Made by a program: the position numbers and the translations under genes. The notes under the pieces are model-generated. The model made no database searches, was not told where the DNA came from, and was given only the letters and a program-made list of their open reading frames with translations. From positions 1 to 26,186 of the forward strand of contig DASZVN010000136.1 of the NCBI GenBank assembly GCA_035547055.1: a stretch of 26,186 bases of DNA. Direction: 5' to 3'. Source of the stretch: DASZVN01 sp035547055 (GTDB lineage Bacteria > Pseudomonadota > Alphaproteobacteria > Rhizobiales > Methylopilaceae). Shown piece after piece: positions 1 through 7,613 of the stretch. The stretch's first letter is position 1, and the number at the start of each line of letters is the position of its first letter.

Positions 1-33
1 GAGCCGCCGGGCTATCGCGCCCGCCGCAACCAG

Positions 34-762
34 ATGCGTCCCCGCGGCCTGCGGTGGCGTCTCAGGCCCTACGCGGATCGCGTGGTCGAGGCCTTGCGGC
101 GCCGGCGCGGCGCCATGGACACGCCGTGGCGCGGCTTCCTCGGCTGGGTCGAGCACGTCTTCGTCGACCACGCCTTCTTCCGCTACGTCTATCTCAACCG
201 TCACGTCGTCGCGCCGGGCATCGAGCGCGCGGCCCAGCCGTCGCCGCGGCACATTCGCGCCGCGGCCCGCCGCGGGGTGAAGACCATCGTGAACCTACGC
301 GGCGAGCGGCCCTGCGCCTCCTATCTAATGGAGCAGCGGGCCTGTGCGCAGCACGGCATCGCGCTGGTCGATTTCATGATGACCTCGCGGGCCCCGCCGC
401 AGCCCGACGACGTCGCGGCCTTCGACCGCCTGATGGCGACCGCGGAGCGCCCGGTGCTGCTCCACTGCAAGTCGGGCGCCGACCGCGCCGGGCTCGCGAG
501 CGCGCTCCACCTGATCCTGCACGAGGGGCGGCCGGTGGAGGAGGCGCTGGGGCAGCTCTCGTGGCGCTACGGCCATGTCCCCCACGCCCGGACCGGCGTG
601 CTCGATGCCTTCCTCCTGGCCTACAAGGCGGCGAACGACGCCCGGCCGGTCGATTTCCGCACCTGGGTGCGCGAGGCCTACGACCCCACCGCGGTCAAGG
701 CGGCGTTCCACTCGCGCCGCGGCGCCGACCTCCTCGCCGGCCGGCTGCTGGCCCGCGAATAG
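34..762 (+). CDS. Tyrosine/dual-specificity-type protein phosphatase
   Basis: The protein carries the Cys-x5-Arg phosphatase signature HCKSGADRAG, with nucleophile Cys145 and phosphate-binding Arg151 in this numbering. It sits after a beta strand (PVLLHC), as in small cysteine-based phosphatases. Upstream, GVKTIVNLRGE (about residues 81-91) is the usual first strand and loop of the Siw14/DSP-like group. The substrate (phosphotyrosine, inositol phosphate or other) cannot be read from sequence. There is no signal peptide, so a cytoplasmic location is expected. The N-terminal 30 residues are very Arg-rich. The reading frame stays open to base 1 and the ATG at 34 has no good ribosome site, so the true start may lie before the window. 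The family call is solid; start and substrate are uncertain. Confidence 0.85.
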   Translation: MRPRGLRWRLRPYADRVVEALRRRRGAMDTPWRGFLGWVEHVFVDHAFFRYVYLNRHVVAPGIERAAQPSPRHIRAAARRGVKTIVNLRGERPCASYLMEQRACAQHGIALVDFMMTSRAPPQPDDVAAFDRLMATAERPVLLHCKSGADRAGLASALHLILHEGRPVEEALGQLSWRYGHVPHARTGVLDAFLLAYKAANDARPVDFRTWVREAYDPTAVKAAFHSRRGADLLAGRLLARE

Positions 763-872
763 CCGGTGCCTCCCACCTGGAGCAGTCGTGAATTGCCCCG
801 GCTGCCCCCGCCTTCTACCGTCGACGCGTCAGCCAGCCGTTTCGAGCAGGCGGCGCAAGATGGGAGGAAGCC

Positions 873-1571
873 ATGGCAGCGAGCGACAACGAGGCCCCGG
901 TCCTGATCGCGGGAGGCGGCATGGTCGGCCTCAGCGCCGCCGCGTTCCTGGCCGACCAGGGCATCCGCTCGATCGCGGTCGAGCGGATGAAGACCTCCTC
1001 GCCGCTGCCCCGCGCCGCCTTCTTCCACATGCGGACGCTGGAGATGTTCCGCGCCATCGGCATCGAGCAGGCGGTACGCAAGCAGTCCGAGCGCGAGTTC
1101 GTGCCCGAGGGCGGCATCGTCGCGATGAACGCGGTCGCGGGCAAGGTTCTGGCCGAGATCATCCCGGAGCTGAACGACGGGGTCGACGCGGTGAGCCCGT
1201 GCCGGCGGCTCTTCATCAACCAGCCGAGCCTGGAGCCGATCCTGCGGGCCCGCGCCCGCGAGGCCGGCGCGATCGTGATCCAGGGCGCCGAGGTCACCGA
1301 CGTGCGCCAGGATGCCGACGGCGTCAGCCTCACGATCAAGGACGTCGACGGCGGCAACGCGCGCGAGCTCCACGGCCTGCCGCTCGACGCCTATCGGGTC
1401 GGCGCCGACCTCGGCGATCCCGAGGGGAGCTTCCTCGCCGCCTACGGCATTCCCGCCGACGGCGCCGCGCTGATCCGCCCCGACGGATTCGTCCAGTGGC
1501 GAAGCGCGGGCGCCTCGCCCGATGCCGGACGGGTCATGACCGACGTGCTGCGGCTCGCCCTCGGCCACTGA
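873..1571 (+). pseudogene. FAD-dependent monooxygenase with large internal deletion
   Basis: The N-terminal 165 residues match the start of PheA/TfdB/MhpA-type aromatic hydroxylases: the dinucleotide fold VLIAGGGMVGLSAA (residues 10-23), acidic Glu37 ending strand 2, and the Arg/His region RAAFFHMRTLEMF. After about residue 167 the sequence jumps to what is normally the extreme C-terminus (YRVGADLGDPEGSFLAAYGI, then LIRPDGFVQW). Family members are usually about 500-600 residues; this one has 232. The second FAD motif (GD) and the substrate domain are absent. The join, near base 1373, is in frame. A strong GGAGGA site 6 bases before the ATG remains, so it may still be translated. Hydroxylase activity is very unlikely. 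It could be a recently deleted gene or a retained small FAD/ligand-binding protein. Confidence 0.75.
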
Positions 1572-1619
1572 GCGGGTCGCGGCGCCCGGCCGGAAAGGAA
1601 TTCTTCACCAAGCGCCGCG

Positions 1620-2135
1620 ATGACCGTCTTCTTCACCAGCGACAGCCATTTCGGCGACGCGGCCCGCATCCGCGTCGACCGCCGGCCGTTCCCCGACATC
1701 GCCGCCCACGACGCGGCCCTGGTCGCGAACTGGAACGACGCCGTCGGGCCGGGCGACGAGGTCTGGCACCTCGGCGATTTCGGCCAGCGGCTCGGGGCCG
1801 AGCGGGTGGCGAGGCTGCTCGCCGGCCTGCACGGCACCAAGCACCTCGTCACCGGCAACAACGACGATGGCGCTACCCGCGCGGCGGCCGGCTGGGCCAG
1901 CGTCTCCGCCTACGAGGAGATCACGGTCGACGGCCGCGCCCTGGTGCTGTGCCACTATCCGTTCCGGACCTGGAACAACATGGGCAAGGGTGTGATCGAC
2001 CTGCATGGCCACAGCCATGGCCGGCTCACCCCGATCCCGCGCCAATACGACGTCGGGGTCGACGTCTGGGACTTCCGCCCGGTGACGCTGGCGACGATTC
2101 TCGCGCGGCGGCGGCGCGCGGCACGGAAGGGATAG
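1620..2135 (+). CDS. Calcineurin-like metallophosphoesterase, small (COG4186-like)
   Basis: This 171-residue protein shows the calcineurin-type metallophosphoesterase motifs in order: SDSHFGD (Asp8, His10), GDEVWHLGDFG (Asp53), TGNND (Asn80), CHYPF (His112) and LHGHSHG (His131, His133). These residues normally hold two metal ions in a phosphodiesterase or phosphatase site. The usual GNH(D/E) motif reads GNND, so the catalytic His is Asn81, as in some small YfcE-like groups. The length matches compact cytoplasmic members. The physiological substrate is unknown. It starts 48 bases after the monooxygenase remnant and is probably co-transcribed with it. Confidence 0.87.
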   Translation: MTVFFTSDSHFGDAARIRVDRRPFPDIAAHDAALVANWNDAVGPGDEVWHLGDFGQRLGAERVARLLAGLHGTKHLVTGNNDDGATRAAAGWASVSAYEEITVDGRALVLCHYPFRTWNNMGKGVIDLHGHSHGRLTPIPRQYDVGVDVWDFRPVTLATILARRRRAARKG

Positions 2136-2147
2136 CACCAAAAGAAA

Positions 2148-2179
2148 GCCGGAAAGCGCGGTGCGGCGCGCTTCCCGGC
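2148..2179 (-). terminator. Intrinsic terminator for the AI-2E family gene
   Basis: Two 13-base arms (2148-2160 and 2167-2179) pair with one mismatch around a 6-base loop. Read on the minus strand, the GC-rich stem is followed directly by TTTCTTTT (complement of 2140-2147), the classic factor-independent arrangement. It lies about 120 bases after the minus-strand stop at 2299. On the plus strand no T-run follows, so it would stop the converging metallophosphoesterase transcript only weakly. Confidence 0.75.
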
Positions 2180-2298
2180 GATCTGTCGTCCACAGCGGCG
2201 GCGGGGGGCTGGGGGGATGGAACCGCCGCTTTGAACAAGGGGAAAACGCCGCCCCCTGGGGCCGGTTCCGCGGGTTCCGCGAAAATTTTGCGGCCCGC

Positions 2299-3507
2299 TC
2301 AGAGATGGGGCGGGGCCGAGACCTCGACCGTCCCGGTCGAGCGCGGCGGCGGCTCGATCGGCACGATCGGGCGGCGGCGGGCGCGGCTCACGCGCTTGTG
2401 CTCCTCGATCTCGCGGGCGGCGATGTGCGGCAGGGCGGTGTAGGTGAAGACCACGATGCCGAGGATGAGGAGCGGCACCGCCAGGATCGCCCCGATCGGG
2501 CCCCACAGCCACAGCCAGAACGACAGCGAGACCAGCACCAGGAGCGGGTTCAGCGTGAAGCGCACGCCGAGGATCGAGGGCGTGATGAAATTGCCCTCGG
2601 TGAAGAAGATCAGCGCCATCGCCGCCGGCGGGGCCACCGCGGCGCCGAAGGTGTGGAACGTGGTCAGGCCGACGGCCGCCATGACCGTGACCATCACGGC
2701 CGGGCCGATATAGGGCGCGAAGTTCATCAGGGTCGCGAGCGCGCCCCAGAGCGCCGGGCTCGGCAGGCCGAGCAGCCACATCACGCAGGTGGTGACGACC
2801 CCGACGCCGATATTGATGAGGGTGACGGTGGCGAGATAGGCCGACACCCGCCGCTCGATGTCGCGCAGGATATGCGCGGTCATCAGCTTGGTGCGCCGCC
2901 TGATGCACATCGCGAGCAGGCCGGCGCGGATGCGCACGCGGAGCGCGATCAGGAACAGCAGCGCCACCGCGAACAGCGCGAACTCGCCGAGGATGGAGGG
3001 CGCGGTCAGCGCCGCGCTCGACAGGATGCCGGTCGAGGAGATCAGGTCGAGAATCTGCTTCGGCCCGCCCTGGGCGGCGCCGGGATCGGGCGGCACGTGC
3101 AGCAGCGAGGCGCGCAGGTGCATCGCCTCGCCGTAGAGGGCGGAGACCAGGGCCGGCAGGCGCTGCACCCACTGCTGCAGCGGCGCCGAGAACAGATAGG
3201 TCAGGACATAGATCCCGAGCGCGATCGCGACCATGAAGATGCCGGCGACGGCGAAGCCGGGGACGCCGCGACGCTCGAGCTTGGCCGCCGCCGGGTTGAG
3301 GACGAAGCCGACCGTCACCGCAGCGGCAAGGGGCACCAGGATCTCGGCTGCGGCGCGGAGCGCGACGATCAGGCCGAGGATGAACAGGCCGATGACGGCG
3401 AGCTTGGCGGCATCGTCGAGTGCCGGCGAGACCCGGGTCGAGCGCCGGACCGGCGGCACCGGGTCGGGCGCCACGGCCGGCTCTGCTCGTGCGCTCGTCT
3501 CGACCAA
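2299..3507 (-). CDS. AI-2E family transporter (PerM/TqsA type membrane protein)
   Basis: The 402-residue product has the hydrophobic pattern of the AI-2E/UPF0118 family: an N-terminal pair of helices (about 34-80), another near 85-107, an amphipathic soluble stretch (about 110-160), and a C-terminal cluster of helices with the family-like segments LWGALATLMNFAPYIGP and GNFITPSILG (about 255-330). Members are inner-membrane proteins implicated in export of autoinducer-2 or in Na+/H+ exchange. The transported substrate cannot be inferred here. The start is TTG with a GGAGGG site 4 bases upstream; no in-frame ATG lies nearby. The C-terminus is a charged Arg/Pro-rich tail. It is a single-gene unit ending at the terminator near 2148-2179. 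Confidence 0.9.
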   Translation of the reverse strand: MVETSARAEPAVAPDPVPPVRRSTRVSPALDDAAKLAVIGLFILGLIVALRAAAEILVPLAAAVTVGFVLNPAAAKLERRGVPGFAVAGIFMVAIALGIYVLTYLFSAPLQQWVQRLPALVSALYGEAMHLRASLLHVPPDPGAAQGGPKQILDLISSTGILSSAALTAPSILGEFALFAVALLFLIALRVRIRAGLLAMCIRRRTKLMTAHILRDIERRVSAYLATVTLINIGVGVVTTCVMWLLGLPSPALWGALATLMNFAPYIGPAVMVTVMAAVGLTTFHTFGAAVAPPAAMALIFFTEGNFITPSILGVRFTLNPLLVLVSLSFWLWLWGPIGAILAVPLLILGIVVFTYTALPHIAAREIEEHKRVSRARRRPIVPIEPPPRSTGTVEVSAPPHL

Positions 3508-3778
3508 CCGACCCTCCAGGGCTTCCGGGACATGCCACCCGCCGGCCGGCTCAGCGCCGCGAATGCCGTGGACAGTGCCGCGCCGGCTCGCGCCACGCTA
3601 GCATAGCGATGATAAACATGGGGCGGTGCCGAGTCGTTGCCAAGGTTCGGTGCCGTTGCTGCCGAAAAGAAGACACGAGCGCCTGTTACGCGGCGCCGAT
3701 GACGAGGGAGCGGATGGTGCCGGCAGACGGCCACCAGACAGCGGGCGGAGGCCTGCCCGATCCGAGATGAGGTTGGCA
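3508..3778. other. Divergent intergenic region
   Basis: These 271 bases separate the minus-strand AI-2E gene from the plus-strand membrane protein and must hold both promoters. The stretch around 3600-3622 is locally AT-richer (GCATAGCGATGATAAACAT), but I could not place a convincing -35/-10 pair on either strand. No RNA gene or repeat is evident. A longer frame open from 3626 in the downstream gene looks non-coding before 3767. Confidence 0.4.
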
Positions 3779-5095
3779 ATGGACACACGCTCCGATCGTG
3801 CCGAGGACGAGACGATGGCCGCCCCGCCGCATGGCGACGAAAAGGGGAGCCCGGCGCCGCCCGAAGCGCCCGCCGCGCCGGTGGAAGCCGCCGCCGCGGG
3901 AGCTGCCGTCGAGGCACCCGCCCTCGTGGCGGAACCTCCCCCTCCGGTCCCGGCGGTCGAGCCGCTGGTGGCGCTTGCCGTCGCGGCAGCCGGCACCGCG
4001 GCCGCCGCCGCACCGCCGGCGCCCGAGATCGTGGTGACGCCCGCGGCGCGTCCGGCCGGCGAGACGACGACGGCCGCCCCGGTCGAGCCGCCGCTGGAGC
4101 CGCCGGCCGCGGTGGCCCCGGCGGTGGTGGTCGAGCCGACCCGCGACCGCCCCGCCGCAGCGGCCGCCGAGGCTCCCCCCGCCGCGTCGAGCCGCCGCGA
4201 GCGCCGTGCCCAGGCGACGGCGGCCACGCCCGTGCCGCCCCGGCGCCGGCGCCCGTTCGGCGCAATGGCTGCGGTCGCGCTGCTGGCACTGTTCGTCGGC
4301 GGCTTCCTCGGCTGGACCTCGGCCGGCACCGTGCTCGGCGATCGCGCCGTGACTCCGGCCCATGCCGTCTCCACCTCCGCCACGGCAACCCCGGCAACCA
4401 GCCGGCAGATCGCCGGGCTCGACCAGGAGATGCGCGGCCTGCGCCAGCAGGTGAAGGATCTCCAGGGCAACCTCGATCGCGTCCGCCACGAGCTGGCGAG
4501 CCGGTCGAGCGCTGCCGCCGCCCCCGAGCGGAGCACCGCGGCCACGCCGCCGCCCCACCCGACCGCACCGGCGGTCGAGGCGGTCGCGGCCGCCCATCCC
4601 ACGGCAGCGGTGCCGGCGCCGACCCCGGCGGGGCGCAGCGCGCTGACGGCGGCGACCCCGGTCTCCCACCCGACCGCGGCCGCCAATGCCGAGCCCGGTG
4701 CCCCGGCGATCACCGCGAGCCTGCCGGCGCCGGCGACGCCCCCGGCCATGCCGGTGCCGCCGCCGCACGACCTCCAGACCGCCGCCCTCCCCCCCGCGAC
4801 CGGCGCGCCACCCCGCGACCTCGACGCCCAGCGCCGCGGCCTCGACGCCGGGAGGTTCCGCGACGCGAATGGCGGCCCGGGCCAGGTACAGGGCCTGCGC
4901 GGGCCGGTGCTCGACCAGTTCGCGCTTCGCGACATCTATCGCGGCCGCGCCCTGGTCGAAGGCCGCTACGGCATCAACGAGGTCGGGGTCGGCGACTACC
5001 TGCCCGGCGCCGGTCGGGTGCAGGCCATCGTCCGCCAGCGCGGCCAATGGGTGGTCATCACCGACCGCGGCCGGATCATCGCCGGGCGCTATTGA
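3779..5095 (+). CDS. Hypothetical single-pass membrane protein, Pro/Ala-rich, conserved-looking C-terminal module
   Basis: The 438-residue product has four parts. Residues 1-155 are Pro/Ala/Glu low complexity ending in an Arg-rich patch (PRRRRP). Residues 160-181 form one transmembrane helix. Residues 207-243 are a heptad-like coiled coil (IAGLDQEMRGLRQQVKDL). Residues 250-360 are a second Pro/Ala linker with three HPTA repeats (260, 273, 297). The end, about 372-438, is a compact module (LRDIYRGRALVEG, then GDYLPGAGRVQAI and QWVVITDRG) resembling C-termini of unnamed Hyphomicrobiales proteins. The basic patch before the helix suggests a cytoplasmic N-terminus and periplasmic C-terminus. GAGG 6 bases before 3779 favours that start; 3767 is an alternative. 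Function is unknown; a cell-envelope scaffold role is only a guess. Confidence 0.7.
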   Translation: MDTRSDRAEDETMAAPPHGDEKGSPAPPEAPAAPVEAAAAGAAVEAPALVAEPPPPVPAVEPLVALAVAAAGTAAAAAPPAPEIVVTPAARPAGETTTAAPVEPPLEPPAAVAPAVVVEPTRDRPAAAAAEAPPAASSRRERRAQATAATPVPPRRRRPFGAMAAVALLALFVGGFLGWTSAGTVLGDRAVTPAHAVSTSATATPATSRQIAGLDQEMRGLRQQVKDLQGNLDRVRHELASRSSAAAAPERSTAATPPPHPTAPAVEAVAAAHPTAAVPAPTPAGRSALTAATPVSHPTAAANAEPGAPAITASLPAPATPPAMPVPPPHDLQTAALPPATGAPPRDLDAQRRGLDAGRFRDANGGPGQVQGLRGPVLDQFALRDIYRGRALVEGRYGINEVGVGDYLPGAGRVQAIVRQRGQWVVITDRGRIIAGRY

Positions 5096-5101
5096 GGCGG
5101 A

Positions 5102-5134
5102 CCGCGCAACAGCGGTGAAACATCTGTTGCGCGG
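5102..5134. promoter_or_regulatory. Perfect 11-bp inverted repeat, candidate operator of the RpiR gene
   Basis: CCGCGCAACAG (5102-5112) and CTGTTGCGCGG (5124-5134) are exact reverse complements around an 11-base spacer. It begins 6 bases after the stop of the upstream gene and ends 30 bases before the RpiR-type start. No T-run follows on either strand, which argues against an intrinsic terminator. The spacing suits a dimeric regulator, and RpiR-family proteins often bind inverted repeats near their own promoters. It could still act as an RNA hairpin. Confidence 0.5.
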
Positions 5135-5164
5135 CGGCCCGTGGCCGCCCTATGGCTGGCGGCC

Positions 5165-6025
5165 ATGAACGACCTCTATTCTGGCGTGGTCGACACCATC
5201 CGGGCGCGGTTTGCCGAGCTGACCCCGCAGCAGCAGATCGCGGCGGCCTTCGTGCTGCGCCGGCCGGACGACGTCGCGATCGTCTCGATGCGGACGCTCG
5301 CCGCCCATGCCGGCGTCCAGCCGGTGACCTTCGTCCGCCTCGCCCGCGCGCTCGGCTTCGCCTCGTGGGAGGCCTTCAAGGAACCCTTCGTCGCCCGCAT
5401 GAGGGCGACGCCGAACCTCTATTCGGCCCGCGCCGCCGAGCTCGCCGGCGCCAGCGGCGGCGCGGTCGAGGCGGTGCACCGGGCCCAGCTCGGCAACCTC
5501 GCCACCACCCGCACGCTCAACGAGGACGCCGCCTTCGCCGCCGCGGCCGAGGCGCTGGAGCGCGCCCGCACCATCTTCATCGCCGGGTTCCGGTCCTGCT
5601 TCGGCCCCGCCTATGCGCTCGCCTACGTGACCCGCCTGTTCCGCCCCGACGTGGTGCTGCTGTCCGGCATCGGCGGCAGCCTCGAGGCGGAGCTGCGGGC
5701 CGTCGGCCCAAAGGACGCCGTCCTGATCATCGGGTTCAAGCCCTATTCGCGCGAGACGGTGATCGTCTCCGAGCACGCCGCGGCGCGCGGGGCGACGCTG
5801 ATCGCCGTCAGCGACAGCCCGGCCGCCCCGTTCGCCCGCGAGGCCAAGATCACCCTCGCCTATTCGACCGAGAGTCCCTCGTTCTTCCCTTCCCTGGTCG
5901 CCGCGCTCGCGGTCTCGGAGCAGCTCCTCGACGTGCTGGTGGCACGCGGCGGCGCAGCGGTCGTGGAGAAGCTGAAATCGGCCGAAGCCCAGCTCCAGGC
6001 GCTCGGCGTCTTCGTCCCGAGCTGA
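5165..6025 (+). CDS. MurR/RpiR family transcriptional regulator (HTH + SIS)
   Basis: Residues 1-77 form the RpiR-type helix-turn-helix domain; the recognition region reads MRTLAAHAGVQPVTFVRLARALGF (42-65, quoted in part: VTFVRLARALGF). Residues about 120-265 form a sugar-isomerase (SIS) domain with strands TIFIAGF and AVLIIGF and the loop ISDS-like VSDSPAAP. Such proteins sense phosphosugars and control sugar or cell-wall amino-sugar catabolism. At 286 residues it has normal length. No sugar transporter, kinase or catabolic gene lies beside it, so its target is not evident; it looks like an orphan regulator. MNDLYSG at 5165 is the family-like start, while an ATG at 5141 is in frame. The palindrome at 5102-5134 may be its operator. 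Confidence 0.9.
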   Translation: MNDLYSGVVDTIRARFAELTPQQQIAAAFVLRRPDDVAIVSMRTLAAHAGVQPVTFVRLARALGFASWEAFKEPFVARMRATPNLYSARAAELAGASGGAVEAVHRAQLGNLATTRTLNEDAAFAAAAEALERARTIFIAGFRSCFGPAYALAYVTRLFRPDVVLLSGIGGSLEAELRAVGPKDAVLIIGFKPYSRETVIVSEHAAARGATLIAVSDSPAAPFAREAKITLAYSTESPSFFPSLVAALAVSEQLLDVLVARGGAAVVEKLKSAEAQLQALGVFVPS

Positions 6026-6371
6026 GGCCGCCTGAGACAGCCGATTCCGGCGTCGCCCGGCCGCATCCCGCCGCGATTCGGCCTGCTGCCGCACCCGCTG
6101 GCGGAGGGGTGGCCGAATACGGTATGATTGTCTTGGAACATTTCTCGTTACCCGCGCGCAGGGCCTGCCGGGCGGCGGCGTGAAAACGACGACATGCGTC
6201 CGTCAGGTTTGCGGCGGCGTGCGTCCGCCGGCGATCGCTGGAGAGGCTGGCGCGGATCCGGGAAGGCGCCGTTCCTTACACGTTTCAGGGTGCGGTGAAA
6301 GCCGGCGGCGGGGAAACGGCGCCGGGCGGCTCTCGTCGAATGCTTGATGACCGAGGTCGGGCAACGAAGAC
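6026..6371. other. Intergenic region before the RND operon, no gene seen
   Basis: These 346 bases hold no convincing gene, RNA or terminator. A 19-codon ATG frame at 6124 has no coding character. TGCGTCCG occurs twice, at 6195 and 6220, and several short GC-rich self-complementary stretches lie around 6210-6300. The region presumably contains the promoter of the RND operon, but I could not place -35/-10 boxes with confidence. No regulator gene of the efflux type is adjacent. Confidence 0.4.
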
Positions 6372-7613
6372 ATGCGTAAGGTGTGGTGGATCGTCGTGGT
6401 GCTCGCCCTGGTCGCGGCCGGATTCGGCTACGAGCATTGGCACCCTGGGACCTTTGCACGGCTGACCGGCGGCGCGGCGGAAGCGCAGACCGCCCGCACG
6501 GGCAGCGGCGCGGCGACGCGGCCGGGCCCGAATGCCCGCAGCCCCGCCCAGCCCGGCCGGCGGCTTGCGACCGCGGTCATCACCGTGCCCGCCACGAAGG
6601 GCGACTTCCCGGTCATCCGCACCGCCATCGGCTGGGTGCAGCCGCTCGCGGTGGTCAACCTGAAGCCGCGGATCGACGGCGAGATCATCGCCCAGCATGC
6701 CACCGACGGGCAGGACGTGAAGGCCGGCGAGGTGCTGTTCCAGCTCGACGACCGCGCCGCCAAGGCCGCCGTCGCCAGGGACGAGGCCGCCCTCGCCAAG
6801 GACCAGGCGACCGAGGTCCGCACCCAGGGCGACCTCAAGCGCGCCCAGCTCCTCGTGCAGAAGGCCGCGGGGACCCAGCAGGCACTCGACCAGGCCGTCG
6901 CCGACGCCAAGTCGGCCACCGCCCAGGTCGCCGCCGACCAGGCGACGCTCGACGCCGACAAGCTCACGCTGTCCTACACCACCATCAAGTCGCCGATCGA
7001 CGGGCGCCTCGGTGCCGTCCAGGTCACCCCCGGCAATCTCGTCAAGGGCAACGACCCCAACACCACGCTGGTGACGATCACCCAGATGAAGCCGGTCCGG
7101 GTCAGCTTCTCGCTGCCGGACAACGACGTCGACGCGCTGCGCGTCGCGCTCCACGCCAAGCCGCCGACCCCGGTCAAGATCTTCCTCCAGGGCAGCGCGG
7201 CGCCGGTCGCGACCGGCATGCTCGATTTCGTCGATTCGACGGTCGACACCACCTCCGCCACCATCAACGCGCGCGCCACCGTCAAGAACGACGACCTCGC
7301 GCTGTGGCCGGGCGAGTACGTCCAGGTCTCGCTGCCGCTCGGCACCGTCCACAACGCCACCCTGGTCCCGGCCGTGGCGATCCAGCCGGCGCAGCAGGGC
7401 TCGCTGGTCTACGTGGTGAAGCCCGACAAGACGGTCGCGGTGCGGCCGGTCACGGTGGCGCTGGTGCAGAACGGCGAGGCGGCCATCACCGCCGGGCTGA
7501 AGCCCGGCGAGCACGTCGTCGTGGAAGGCCAGCTCCATCTCGCCGAAGGGTCGCGGGTGAACGAGCACGTCGATGCCACTCAGGCCGTCGGCGGCGGGGA
7601 GGCCCACTCGTGA
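6372..7613 (+). CDS. RND efflux periplasmic adaptor subunit (MdtA/HlyD family)
   Basis: The 413-residue product begins with an uncleaved anchor or signal segment (WWIVVVLALVAAGFGY, residues 5-20) and an Ala/Gly/Pro linker. It then shows the adaptor order: lipoyl-like half (LKPRIDGEIIAQHATDGQDVKAGEVLFQLDD, quoted in part as DGQDVKAGEVLFQLDD), alpha-helical hairpin (about 130-200), second lipoyl half (SPIDGRLGAVQVTPGNLV), beta-barrel and membrane-proximal domain. It bridges the inner-membrane pump to an outer-membrane channel in the periplasm. Its TGA overlaps the GTG start of the permease (GTGA), so the two are translationally coupled. Substrate range is not predictable. Confidence 0.93.
   Translation: MRKVWWIVVVLALVAAGFGYEHWHPGTFARLTGGAAEAQTARTGSGAATRPGPNARSPAQPGRRLATAVITVPATKGDFPVIRTAIGWVQPLAVVNLKPRIDGEIIAQHATDGQDVKAGEVLFQLDDRAAKAAVARDEAALAKDQATEVRTQGDLKRAQLLVQKAAGTQQALDQAVADAKSATAQVAADQATLDADKLTLSYTTIKSPIDGRLGAVQVTPGNLVKGNDPNTTLVTITQMKPVRVSFSLPDNDVDALRVALHAKPPTPVKIFLQGSAAPVATGMLDFVDSTVDTTSATINARATVKNDDLALWPGEYVQVSLPLGTVHNATLVPAVAIQPAQQGSLVYVVKPDKTVAVRPVTVALVQNGEAAITAGLKPGEHVVVEGQLHLAEGSRVNEHVDATQAVGGGEAHS

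Noticed and set aside
575..2443. Plus-strand frame of 622 codons across the phosphatase, monooxygenase and metallophosphoesterase genes
   Set aside because: It is Arg/Pro/Ala-rich and out of frame with three recognisable genes.
3598..5047. Two minus-strand open frames of about 450 codons opposite the Pro/Ala-rich protein
   Set aside because: They are glycine/alanine/arginine low complexity mirrored from the GC-rich plus-strand gene; long antisense frames are expected at this GC content, and neither has family motifs or a supported start.
6132..6146. GGAAC followed by CGTT resembling an EcfG stress promoter
   Set aside because: The spacing is only 6 bases instead of the required 16-17.
6148..6459. 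Minus-strand 103-codon frame upstream of and overlapping the RND adaptor
   Set aside because: Arg/Pro/Ser-rich with no motif, and it overlaps the real adaptor start; no ribosome site.
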